64,000 bases of DNA from Sphagnum compactum (lineage: Eukaryota; Bryophyta; Sphagnopsida; Sphagnales). Location: the NCBI GenBank assembly GCA_965153455.1, contig OZ234499.1, positions 12,148,271-12,212,270 on the forward strand. Reading direction: 5' to 3'. Both the position numbers and the translations under genes were made by a program. Shown here one piece after another: positions 46,112 through 58,100 of this stretch. The notes under the pieces were generated by a model that made no database searches, had not been told where the DNA came from, and saw nothing but the letters and a program-made list of their open reading frames with translations. Positions within the stretch are counted from its first letter, which is position 1. Every line of letters starts with the position of its first letter.

Positions 46112-49100
46112 CTCAATCCCCATATAAGCAATGACAACAGGAACTTGGTGCAAGGAGCCAACTACATTGCTACCTGCACACCAAGAGGATTGGGCCTATT
46201 TGGATCACTCATCTTTGTTTATGCTTATTGCACACTAGATGATCACACCCTTGATTACACATCCTACAATGTAAATAAACAATGTCATGAATGACAATGG
46301 GGTTCTGGCCTGGAATGACTGTTAATTGCTTGCTAGCTTGCTGCTGACTAGGATTCTGTTGCACTGATCATGAGTGGCCAGCAGGAAGAAGTTGCTCAAT
46401 CATTGATCAGAGTTCAACAAGGAAAATAATCTAGCAGTTGGTAGTATGATCATGTGGGTATGAATGCATGCCAGTGTTCATTAACATTAAACCCTGAACC
46501 CTAAATCCTTGAACCTAAAACCATAAATGCATGAATACTTGTGCATTCATATATAGCAGCTGCAGATTACTCTTGTGGAACATTAATCTTCCTGAATAAA
46601 GAGCCTGACCACTGCACTTGACCCAAAGTGTGCAATACACACACACACACACACATATATATACACATTTGTATGTTATGGGCAAATTGAGGAGCTGGGC
46701 GGGTGTCAATTCTCTGTGACTTCTCAATCTAGAACTGCTATGTTTTTGAGAATCTGGGCACATTGGATAAGCAATTATACTAATTTGGTTTCCAGGATCC
46801 ATAGTGAAATGGACCCATATGTGTGCTGCAGCTAGGTAGCTAGCTACAGAGGCTCCTACAGGCTGCTCTTTTAACAAGCATGAGGCAGAACAAGAAATGA
46901 GTGCTGGGCTTTAATCAAATATGACATCAGTTGAAACAGTGAAGACTCAGCTTGGTAAATGTGAGGATTGAATCTTGAAGCAGCATAGAACTCATTTCTG
47001 AGCAAGAGAGATGCAAGAGCAAATTCTGCAACAAAATGGACACCAGTGTTAGTTCCTCCTCTCCACAAGTGAAGCAAGAGCTAGTAGTCTCAAAAACAAG
47101 AATCAAAGCCTAATTGCATGATCTCAACTAGTCCTCTTCTGTCACTGCCTGATGAATTGGCAATGGCACCTTCCTCCTCTAGTGGTTCTGCCATTATTCC
47201 CCTTGGAAATCAAAACCCACTGCTTTGTTCTCTCTCTCTCTCAGCTGCCCCCTGGGTTTAAAGTTTAGGGTTTAAACCTAAACCCCATGTCCCATGATTT
47301 TCAAAATGGAACAGCAAAAGTGACACCAAGTTACGTTAGTAGAACTTAATTGTCAACACTTCAACTTTAGATGTCAACTGGAGCTATCAGTATGTGTAAT
47401 AAACCCTCATGAATGCAATCAAGTTGTATTATATTTGGGTTTGTGATTTTTGGTCAAAAGTCTGCTGCCACCTGCTGCATCTGTGTTGCATTCTGACTAT
47501 GAATTTTGAAATTGATTTGAAACATGCAGCATCCAGAGTGCAAGGTGTGAGCAAGAGCAGCATCTGCCACTGGCATCCAAGTTTCAATTCCTTTCCAATC
47601 CCTCTGACCAACCGAGGACATCAAGAATTGAGTAAAGTTGCATGAGTGTCAATACTTGAGGTTCACTAGCCTCGTTGCAGCAGGTGGTGGAGATGATTTT
47701 CATAGACACATTCATTCCTGTGTATTATCAGAGCCACAATGTACAAATGCAATCTTGTGCTTGAAGGAATTACATAAAATTGGTGATCCAGAGTCTTTTT
47801 TCTTGGTAATCAGTCTCCTCTTGATTATCTGGCATTCAGGATGCAATCTCATGGTTTGGTGGACAATGTATCAAGGGACTAATATGCCCATCTGCACAGG
47901 TGCACAGGTCCATAACTTGGAATATAGTGTGATGACGCAGGGGCATGAGATCTAGCATTGCATGTGCTATATCAACTACATGCATAAAAACCCAGCAGTA
48001 CCTCAAAGATGGCAGTGTCGACCATAGCTGGTTGATGGTGTGTCCATAATACTGAATGACTGTTGCAACAAGTTTGTGCTCTGTCAAACTTTGCTCAAAA
48101 GTACTTCATTCTTGGTCTGGTAAGATTGTCTGCCATCAAACTTGACTGGAACATGTACACTGACAGCCATGACTCCAAATGTACATTTTCTGTCTTTTCA
48201 TTCTGATAACTCAGGCCATTTTGTGCAATATCCAGTGGGGAACAAAAGAAGGCTTCTAGAATCTGCTTTCAGCTTTAGCTTCTGGAAGTAGAAACTGCAA
48301 CATGTAAGACACATGAGGGGGCAGCAGAGGAAAAAACCACTAGTGAAAGATGAACCAATATCTGCAGGAACCCATCAAGTAGCTCAGAAATCTCATACCA
48401 CAAAGATACACAAATGTCTCGTACCAACCTTCCTCAAAAAGCTTTGTTGTATTTTGAAGTAGTCTACTGTCTCAATGTGTCTCCACAATGTAAAGAGGCA
48501 CAGGCATCCCTGAAACAAGAACGACAAGATCAGTATATGAAACAATTAGTATGGCACCTTCAAACGACACTTAGTTTCAATGGAGCAAGAAGAGTGGAAT
48601 AGCAATGGAGATCAGAAAACCACAACAGACTATATCTAGGATCTCACTCAAGTAGTGAAGTCCTTCTTCCCTTCCCAATCTTTCCAGATTTCATTTAGAT
48701 AACCCTTCCAAGAGTCACAATGTGTCCAAGCAGATCCACACCAATTACTTGACTAACTCCAAATACATATAGCAAGACAGGACAAATTTCTCTGCCTAGT
48801 ACCATTCCACTGCTGTTGCCCACCCTCATGTTCATCTCACAGGACTGCAACAATCGTAATGAACTGACACTCACTTGAATGTTCAGAAGGAAAATGGCCA
48901 ATTCGGTCTCAGAGATCTAACTTCGCATCTGGGTCAGAAATTAGCTGTTTTCCATCTTGTGCATCTCTTCAAGGTGATATTTTAAGATGAAAATACTACT
49001 AAGTAGGAGGAAGGAAAAAAGCCCACTTCAGTCTAAGAGCCACCTCAAATTCTCCAGGGAAAATCGCCATTGTTGCTATCATATGTACAGAGTAGCATCA

Positions 49101-49178
49101 TATCCACAGACACCTAATGTTGATGCTTCTATACCAATATCCATGAATGAATGGTTCCAAACAAGGAACTAGGATACA
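46112..49178. other. Gene-poor interval with a few exon-like pieces
   Basis: Composition is more balanced than the A+T-rich flank. A (CA)n tract is at 46638-46656. Splice-bounded minus-strand stretches include GCLCLFTLWRHIETVDYF near 48.5 kb after a good CTTGTTTCAG acceptor, and CEMNMRVGNSSGMVLGREIC near 48.8 kb. None has a family I can name. RNA evidence would be needed. Confidence 0.35.
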
Positions 49179-49617
49179 GTCCTCAAAAAATCAACAAATT
49201 TCCACAACTCAATGAGGTGGAAGCTCCTTAATACCCTTGTAATGACTATACTCAGGATCCTCAGCACAAACAGCAATGATTTTGTCATCTCTCGCACCCT
49301 GACAATCAGTCCAAAACCAAGAGACTGCATGTGAGATTAACAAGTATCCTCGATACTGAAGCTATACCGAGGATCATACATCGGCTCTTCTATTATTTCT
49401 GAGAGTTCAGTTTCCAGTAAATCTAGCAAATAGTATCTGAAAACTGGCCAAGAACAAAGACTAACAAGTAACAGAATTGACCCAAATAACCTCATTTCAC
49501 ATTAGAAAACATTCACAAAAGATCCATGGAAGTCTGTCTATTGGCTCCTGAGCTGATCAGTCATAGGCATCAGTCCACCTGCTCTTGCATGAAGAAAACA
49601 TCCAGGAAGAACTGGTT
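49179..49617 (-). pseudogene. Soluble inorganic pyrophosphatase pseudogene fragment
   Basis: Two minus-strand exons are clear. 49617-49553 encodes (E)PVLPGCFLHARAGGLMPMTDQ; 49298-49209 encodes [20 protein letters not shown] then KGIKELPPH. These match the C-terminal half of plant soluble pyrophosphatase, which hydrolyses PPi to phosphate. The DDKIIAV tract carries active-site Asp residues. After PPH the frame reads stop-V-V-E-I-C-stop-F-F-E-D, where the family has R-L-A-E-I-R-R-F-F-E-D. The exon donor after MTDQ is CT instead of GT. The last exon and most upstream exons were not found, though a degraded LTLCE-like stretch near 49.83 kb may be the preceding exon. The separate exons suggest a duplicated genomic copy, not a processed one. 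Confidence 0.85.
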
Positions 49618-51265
49618 CTTGTGTTCATAAAAACCAGTGGTATGCCAATATGAATCAATCAAGTAACAACAGAAGGCAAGGTAGCAAAGGCACGTCCTTG
49701 AGACTACGAGGAGAAGATTAACAACATTTTTGAAGGTCACCATTCTGTCAGTTCCAGCAAAACTAAAATTCCCATGACAAAGCATGAGTGTGGGCACAAC
49801 TCCATGATGTCACTCACAAAGTGTCAGAGCATCACCTTCATCACAAATACCAGTGACTCGCTGCCACAAGTCCCGGTGGATATACATATATGTATATGTT
49901 GATTGGCCCAAAATTTGAGCGATTCTTTTGTCTTGTATGAGCAATTTTGCTGAGAGACAGAAAACATATCACACCATTCTCTTTTGATGCAAGCGACTCA
50001 CAAAGTTGAAACCTCAAACCCATTACAACAACTTAGCTCGATTTCCAAGGTTTTTTTCTCAGAGGCTTAACTAAGGATTGTAGTATGGAGCACAAAATGA
50101 AAACCGCATCCAATTCTTTGCACCATGTATGTAACCTTGTGTTCCATAAGCACCCAAGAATTTCTTCAAATTGAGATTGGTGACATTGGAATATATGGGG
50201 CTGGACATCATTTCATGTTTGTTTCTGCCCCAACAAACTACACCGTGCCTCTTCTCAATTAACATTTCTTCAATAACATGTAATAATCCTTGAGTCCTTG
50301 ACTTATACAAGCTCAGGTCTCGGAGAGTTTAAACATTTCCAATTGGATGTGATCCATATTTGAAATTCCCTTGTGAGTCTTTTATTGTTGGCCTTGCCTA
50401 CTACCAAGGCAAGAAGGATATTGTGTTTAGATTCATTATAGAGTATAATAGTAGCTTAAGGGATTTTGGCCCTTAGGTAATAATAATAATAGGTCTATAT
50501 ATTTTTATATGAGGATTTTTGAAAAGATGATATTTTGGCTTGTTTTGAAACTTGAGATTAATTAAAGAGTTATGATATCTCGAAGGATTTGGTTTCTTTT
50601 AGAGGGTTGTTTTGAAGATTATATTTTTGCATGGTGAAATATTTGAATTTTCATAATTCTTCTTTTGCCTTGAGATGCTTTTTAATGTAAATGGCAAGGC
50701 CACGGTATGACACACCCCTTGCTTTAACTCTCCTAGATTTCAGGCTTTTTGTTGTGCTTTTGGTATCGTTGGAAAGCTCTTGATGAAATAGTGTGCACGG
50801 CAATTGTCTCACAATTTTCAAACCAATGAAGCAAAAGTTATTAAATTTAGAAAATAAATAAAAATCATTGAAATTTATTAAATAGACATTCATAAAATCA
50901 AAGCCATCAACCAATCAATGCCTTTTTATATCATACGGGCCTTTCTATTTGCCCTTTCAAAATCCCAAACCTTAACACTCCGTGCCAATGTCACTAGATT
51001 ACACACTTGGGCCAATAAATGTTTTTTCATCATTGGTATTTTTCAAAAGTTGTCTGTCTTAGAATCTTGAAATGGTTTTTTTTTTAAAGTGTATCCTGGG
51101 AGACCTGAAGACGACCCCACTTGGGCCAATAGCACAAGGTCCACTAGTACTTTTTAAAGGAAAAAAAAAACTTTATTACTTAAATATTACCAATCTTCCT
51201 TGTTTCTCTCTTCCATTTGTTCAAAGGCATAGGTGTGTTATTTATTTATTTATTTATTTTTGTGT
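49618..51265. other. Intergenic, mixed remnants
   Basis: 49.62-50.31 kb continues the pyrophosphatase-like relic region, with unrecognised open stretches on the minus strand (including a 79-codon frame at 50071-50310). Near 50765 is an ATCGTTGGAAAGCTCT phrase typical of gypsy LTRs. A (TTTA)n tract is at 51237-51260. No intact gene was recognised. Confidence 0.4.
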
Positions 51266-53250
51266 GGAAACTACAAAATCCATAGCATATTAGGCCCTAA
51301 AACATAGTTGACCAAAAAAAAAAAAAGAAAAAAAAGCAATTGTCATACACTCCCATACCAAACTAAGGCCCTCAAAATTGTCCTCTATTTCTTGTAAATC
51401 CCCACAAATCTAGCATGAATTGATATTTGTTGTCTTTTCAATTAATTTGTTTTTCCTGTCAAGTTGGATTTTGCATTTGCAAATTTTTTTTGTGGCCCTA
51501 AAATTTAAGTCTCACCCTTAACAAACTTTTATATTTTCATAAAATTCTTAGTTGTGGGTGTTTTTATTGTTAGTTTTTTAGCATATTAGACTATATGTTG
51601 CTAATCACTTTCGTTTCGGTGCAAGGAATACCCAGTTTTACTACCATAATCACACTAAAATCCATTAATCCGACCTCAACAACGAACCCCCCCCTCCAAA
51701 CTTCACAAATTTTTACAAACCATTGATATTACTCAACACTCATCACCAAAATTCCTCTCATTTTTCTCTACCAGGTACCAAATCCAATTGGGACAAGAGG
51801 GGAAAGCAAAAGTTAAGTGGGAATTGGGAACCACAATGTTGCCACAATGGCAAAGGAGGGGTCCATTAGCATTTATCCTGATTAGGATCTACCCCCAAAC
51901 CTCATGATATAACCCTAAGGACTAGGCAAGGGTAGAGAGAATGAAAAAGAACTAGAATTTTTAGAAATAATATAATAATATTCTCCATTGCCTAATGTGT
52001 ATTGTTCGCTCCTTTTGTTAAGCGCGTAAGTTTTTATAGGCAAAGTTTTTGGCTGCACGAATGTGTATTATTCACTCCTTTTGTTAAGCGCGTAAGCTTT
52101 TAAAGGCAAAAGTTTCATGAGCATCCATTAGCACATGTTATATGTGTGTATTGGCAATTGATGACTAGCACATATTATGTGCTTTTTTCCCCACCTCCCT
52201 ATCTACAAAGGCACATGTTTTTTTTGGGGAGTGGGGAACTCCAAAATTTTGGGGTTGAAAACTACAAAATCCATAGCATATTAGGCCCTAAAATACAATC
52301 TACAACATAAAAACAAGCGCCACAAACACTCCCATACTAAAGCCCCCCAAAATCACTCTCTATCCAAAATCACAAATCCATCCCTAATGGAATTTCTTTT
52401 CTTTTTTAATTGAAAATTTTCTTGCCCCCATTGATCTTGCATTTACAATCTTTATTTTGTGGCCCTAAAATTTAAGTTTTATCCTCCACTCATCAAACCC
52501 TATGTTTTCAGGAAATTCTGAGTTGTGGGTGTTTTTGTTGTTGTTCTTTTGGGATATTAGGTATTATATATTCTAGATTGCTAATCACCTTTTTTTTGTT
52601 CAGTGCCAGGAAAACCCAGTTTACTAATCAACCATAATCACACTAAAAGCCGGTAATCCAAGCTAAGTAAACTATGGTTTATATATATAAGTAAGGGCCG
52701 TTTTACTACTTACTTGCTAACAACCTGTTTGTCGGTTGTTAGTAGGAAGGTAGAAAAAAAGCAACTAAGCTAACCACCATGGTTAGCTAGGGAACTGGAC
52801 CACTTACCATTCATCCTTCATGGTGCGCTGGTGGGTGCTGGTTCACTATGGCCGGGAGTGGGGGACCCCAATGTTCCAAGTATGGCAAAGGAGGGCCCCA
52901 TGACCATTTATGCTGATTCGGATATACCCCCAACCCCGAGGATATAACCCTAAGGACTAGGCAAGGGTAGAGAGAATGAAAAAAGAACTGGGAAAAAAAT
53001 TGATATAATACTATTCTCCATTGTTGTATCCAGAGCACATGCCTAAATGTGTATTATTATTAGCTTCTTTTGTTAAGCACGTAAGCTTTTTTAAAAAGGC
53101 AACATTTCAAGGTTTCACAAATGTGTATTATTTGCTCCTTTTGTTATGCGCGTAAGCTTTTGAAGGCAAAGTTTCATGAGCAACCCGTTTAGCACATGTT
53201 ATATATGTGTATTGGCAATACGTGAGTAGCACATGTATGATGTTATATAT
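51266..53250. repeat. Tandem duplication, ~1-kb units
   Basis: Unit 1 starts near 51266 and unit 2 near 52257. Both begin AACTACAAAATCCATAGCAT then ATTAGGCCCTAAAA. They share GGATATAACCCTAAGGACTA-type blocks (about 51905 and 52938) and AGCGCGTAAG blocks, and end with AGCACATGTTATAT and TGTATTGGCAAT. Period is 991 at the start and about 1061 near the end because of indels. Each unit also contains an internal ~75-base duplication (TGTGTATT..CTCCTTTTGTTAAGCGCGTAAG). The second unit is the better edged. Non-coding; possibly nested LTR-like DNA. Confidence 0.85.
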
Positions 53251-53541
53251 GTGTATGGACCCAGCTCCCCTCCTCGCCCCCTTCCCCAAGATAAGTCGTT
53301 ACGCCTCCTCCTCGTGGGTTTTTAAAGTGGACAATTTCTTTACAGTTATGACAAAGGTTTTTTTTTCAACTCTATGTGCCCATTGTCTGACACTTGTGAC
53401 AACCGAAAGAATTCCTTTTCAATAACCAATCGTAAGATGTGCATGTCTTTTCTTTCTACCACCGCTGCTATTCGTGCATAGCCCATATGTTTCTTATAGA
53501 TGCCATCACAAGTAGGCCAGGTTATATAGAGCACGTTCTTT

Positions 53542-53768
53542 CTATCCTCCACACATACACATGCAAACACACCTTGCAATGCGCACTTTTGGCTCGTGTG
53601 TTTTTCTCTTTCTCCCAATTTTAGGAGACGTGTAGTGAATAGTGCATGGTTTGTTCTATCCTCCACACATACACACGCAAACACACCTTGCAACGTGCAC
53701 TTTTGACTCACTTTTGGCTCGTGTGTTTCTCTCTTTCTCGCAATTCTAGGAGATACCTAGTGAATAGG
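53542..53768. repeat. Tandem duplication, 114-bp units
   Basis: CTATCCTCCACACATACACA starts each unit (53542 and 53656), followed by GCAAACACACCTTGCAA and TTTTGGCTCGTGTGTTT blocks. The second unit has a short extra TTTTGACTCAC. The 121-codon minus-strand frame here simply translates the repeat (GVFACVCVEDR twice). Confidence 0.85.
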
Positions 53769-54137
53769 GTGTGGCACATGGGATAATTCAGAAGTCCCAT
53801 TTATTCACCCAATACGCACGTAACTATAAAAACTGAAGTCAAGAAGCCAAGGCTTCGTGAAAAAGACAAAAGAAAATGTCGGAAAACCAAATTGTTCACA
53901 TGTTGATTGTCACACACCCACAAGTCACATAGGCACATGGAGAAAGGAAAACCAAAAGAAAAAATTAGACGCGTTGTTTTGTCACCACCTCTCCTCACAA
54001 AACGACAATAAACATGTCGAATATCCCTGCGCCAAGAAGGAAAATGTGCAAGTAAAGTTTGAGTAGGCAATTGGAAAGGATTACAAATCATTTTTTTAAC
54101 ACAAAGAAAAGACTTGTATAACACTTCCTAACTAACA

Positions 54138-54172
<35 letters not shown>

Positions 54173-54744
54173 CTAACTGTTATGGGACAACCATCCAACT
54201 CCACAATGAATAATCAAATTCATCCAAACCCCAGAATCTCTCCTTTCTCCCCCATTCTCTAACTCAAGCACATCAAAATTAGGTATTCGGTTTACTGTAC
54301 CTCCAGATTACAATCCACCCAGGCACTAAACGAGTGCCGGCTGGTTTCTGGTGTACAGATTAGAATTCGCTCAAGTTTTAATCACTGTTGGCCGGTTCAG
54401 GATTGTGAGCCAGCTTCCTGGAATTTTTACTACTAACACAACCTCAGCACAGCCATGCCAAATGGCTTTAAACCTAACTTGATTAAGGGAAGTTCGAAAC
54501 CTTTGCATATCAACCAAAGGAAAAACCAATATTTACAATCATGATCATGAAAATAAAACTACTATGTACTAGTATGATCTTCCAGCTCAAGAAACCAAAG
54601 AAAATTTCCACTGGAGCTCTGGCAAGCATGGCAAACTAAAACCAAGCAAATTTTGATGTTAAGACTATATACAACTTGAGTTGATAACATGTTTTACGGC
54701 AGTTTACTGTGATTATGGTGTGTTTAGTATGATAGATTTTGGAG
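53769..54744. other. Intergenic, no gene seen
   Basis: Contains a (CA)n tract at 54140-54170. Probably includes sequence downstream of the bHLH transcript. No gene was recognised. Confidence 0.45.
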
Positions 54745-55165
54745 AAGAAGAAGAAGAAGAAGAAGAAGATGGGTATCAAAGAATTTGGAAATTTTAGTGA
54801 AGAAGAAGAAATGGGTAGGTACAAATTTGGAAGATTTGTGAAGAGGAAGAAGATGGGTACCAAAGAATTTGGAAATTTTAGTGAAGAAGAAGAAATGGGC
54901 AGGTACGAATTTGGAAGTTATGGTGAGGACGAAGAAGATGGGTATCAAAGGGGAAATTTTAGTGAAGAAGAAGAAATGGGTAGGTACGAAATTGGAAGAT
55001 TTGGTGAAGAGGAAGAAGATGGGATGCTTGGAATTTGGAAGATTTGGTGAAGAAGAAGAGATGGGTAGGCATGAACTTGGAAGATTTGGCTATGAAGAAG
55101 ATGAAGAAGATGGGTGGATACGAATTTCAAAGATTTGGTGAAGAAGAAGATGGATAGGTATGGAA
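54745..55165. repeat. GAAGAA-rich minisatellite in the bHLH 3' flank
   Basis: About nine or ten units of ~42 bases, each with GATGGGTA or ATGGGTAGGTACGA, then TTTGGAAGATTTGGTGAAGA or a variant, then GAAGAA. Two alternating unit types suggest an ~85-base higher-order unit. Plus-strand translation gives FGNFSEEEEMGRY and FGRFGEEEEDG repeats, but there is no independent gene evidence. It begins 30 bases past the bHLH stop codon, so on the sense strand it would place a CTTCTTC-rich array in the 3' UTR. Confidence 0.85.
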
Positions 55166-55195
55166 ATGGAGTCTATCCATGAAGTCTATTGAGAT

Positions 55196-58100
55196 TCATA
55201 AACTATTGCATCTGACGCGCTGCTGCTCCTCCATTTGTGTGTCGGAATTCGTGGATGTACTTGTCTCGTGCCCATTATTCTCATGATTTAGCAGTGCTCT
55301 CTCCAGTGATGCTTGCACCGCATTACGATACCACGAAGAAGTTTGTTGTTGTGAATCTGACGACCGCACCTGAAGTCACAGAAAACAAATAAACAAACAA
55401 ACCCAAAAAAACACCACCCCACACAATGCACCACACACCACCCCACACCACATGATCAGCTGATGAGTCCAATGATTCACAGAAACATTCAAGGAGCAAT
55501 TAGCAATGATGATGAAGATGATGTGATGATGTCCAGCAGCAATTTGTTCTTAGAAAATTCTCCTCAGAATTTGACAAGTTTTCAGTGGAGACATTTACCA
55601 GAACTGAGAGAGAGATGTGCACTTGATCATTGGTGCTGATTTCATACGACAAAGAGCCAACTTCCAGCTCCAAATCTTGCATCTGAGTCAGGATTTGTAT
55701 CAATGTCTGTGTCAGTGGGTTCTTGGGTGCTTGCACTTTGATGATTAGTTCTCCTGGACTTGCTACTATTGAAGAATCGTCGTTAGCAACGCCACCCACT
55801 TCAACACTCACAACTACACTGGATGTGTTTGTATTGGAGTTGATGATGGGATTGCAGCTCGTCGAGGGACCTGGAGCAGCAACAGTTGGAGCAGCAGCTT
55901 GAACTGGATTTGTCAAGTTTTGTTGCAAGGAGGAGGATATAATTCTAGGCGGCTTCTGCAGTTCTGTAATCTGACCTTTGAGTTGCCTGATGTACTCAAT
56001 GGTATTCGACAGCACTGAAAGCTTATCATTCTGCACATCATGAACGCAACCGAACATGCTCATGTCTTGATGCAACTTGCAGAAAGAAAACCATGATGCT
56101 CATCAATCAATCAATCAATCAATCCATGAAGCAGCAGCTGCTGCAGCTATGGATGATGATGCAGTAGAAAGAATCCAAGTAACTCCAAAGTTTTGGGGAC
56201 TGAGATTCATCTCAAGAACAGTGTATGGTACCTTCTTTGTGGATGGGATTATGGTGCGTAGAGTCAGGATCTTGGCTTTGAACTTTTGTCGCCGATCTCG
56301 CTCCGCCAGCTTGTGGTTGTGTGCGATGTGTGCTTGATCATGCCAACCAGGACTGAAATTCATGAGCTCAGATGGAACTTCACTCGTTTGCGGCTCCGCG
56401 GGAATAGTACTGCAGCTCCTGGCCAATTGCTGCTGCCGTTGCTGTTGCTGCTGCACCGTAGTGCGTGGTAGGGAGCCGCGGCTATGGTGGTGGTTTTCTA
56501 ACGCTGCTTCCGGCTGATGAGGCTGCTGCTCGGCTGCAAGCTGCCGTCTCTGCCTGCTGTCCGATTGTTGGATTCTGGGGACAAGCTGGTTCTTCCACAA
56601 ATCAATCATCGGCTGTCGTGCAGACTCGTGAGTCGCGGCGGAGGTCATGGATCCTGCAGTGATCACCCCCACCGCTTCAGCAGCTACTGGAGTGGAGACT
56701 TCATCGAATCTCGGATGTTTGGAATGTCGATTGGCAGCAGCTTCCAAGGACTGGAAAGGCGACAGATTTCTTCTACTCACATGAGAATCTTCAGTAGAAC
56801 TCGCCTGCTGCTGCTGTTGCTCATGAAATGGATTCTCTTGAATCGCAGCTTGATGACCACCAGCAGCACCCGGAGCACCAGGATTCATTGAAGCACCTTG
56901 ATCTACAACAGTTACCCCTGCAGCTGGTGGATTACGATCTCCTGCAGGTGCTCCAGCTCTTTGCGCCAGAATCAGTTTATCTACATGTAAAGAGCTTGCA
57001 TCTACAGGCAAGCAACTGACAGATCCAGGAACCACTACTGAAGAAGCATTGCAGCAGCTCAAGGCGGCACCACGCGACTCCGGTGGAAGACTGTACAAAG
57101 GTGAATCAAAGCCGGAGTTACTGCAATTGCAGCAGCTTGTGTCAGCAGAAGCTGCAGACTGCTGACTCCCATGCTGCAAGAGATGATGAAGTGCGAAGTC
57201 TGCGTGAGTCCCATAGGCTCCTGCTGCAGCAGCAGCAACAGCTAGACTGTCGAAGCACGAGCTTGTGCTGGTGGCATGAGGAGGAGCTGCAGCTGCTTCG
57301 GACATGTGATGATCTGCTCCTGCTCCTGCTGCTGCGGCGAAAGAAGTGGTGGTCGGACTAGGATCATTCTCGAATGCCATGACTAGCGCATCAAAAGCGG
57401 GTCGCGACATGATACTCGAGATTCCGGGCATCTCAACATCAACATCAGTGTCACTCACAGACGCCCACAGATGCGCCATCATCTCCGTTGACACAGTTTC
57501 AGTTCCATTGCCATCATGACTAGTGCTGCTACTCAGGCCAGCAGCAACTGGATCGACCTCCTGTTGTTGTTGCTGCTGCCGCCGCTGCTGCTGATGAACC
57601 AACGCCACCATTTCCTCGACTCCACTGCTGGTACCCATCGTTGATGACACCTGCACGGATGGAGAACTCCCGAATAGATCGGGAACTGCTCCGAATTTGT
57701 GCGCATTGAGCCACTGATCCGCTACACCCACCAGATTACTGGAAGACGAAATCTCTTCTTCAAAACTGCAAGCCGGAATACTGTTGACATGAGGAGGAGC
57801 AGTAGTTGAACTTCCTCCGGCTACAGCAGGGTTGAAGATTCTGCGGTCAGACCCACCAGGAACAAGATTATTCCCTGAAAGAGCTCCTGGGACTAACTCC
57901 AAGGAGCCGCTAGCAACAGCTTGTGCCGCAACAACAACAGCACCAGCGCTTGCTCCGCTTCCTCCTCCTCCTCCTCCTCCTGCTCCCTCTCCTTCTCCCA
58001 CTCGCAATGAACTTCTGTCAGGCTCTCCGTAACTGCTGCTCCAGGGACCACCAGGCCCCAGCAGATTATACGCTCCGTAATTGTTGCTTGCGAAGAGCTG

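Noticed and set aside
49179-49211. Stop-codon repair by U-to-C RNA editing in the pyrophosphatase copy
   Set aside because: Such editing is known for fern and hornwort organelle transcripts, but this is a nuclear-type gene fragment that also lacks exons and a donor site, so decay is the simpler reading.
54739-55141. Acidic repeat protein (SEEEEMGRY) on the plus strand
   Set aside because: Open only because the minisatellite unit lacks stops; frame is lost between units and there is no promoter or splice support.
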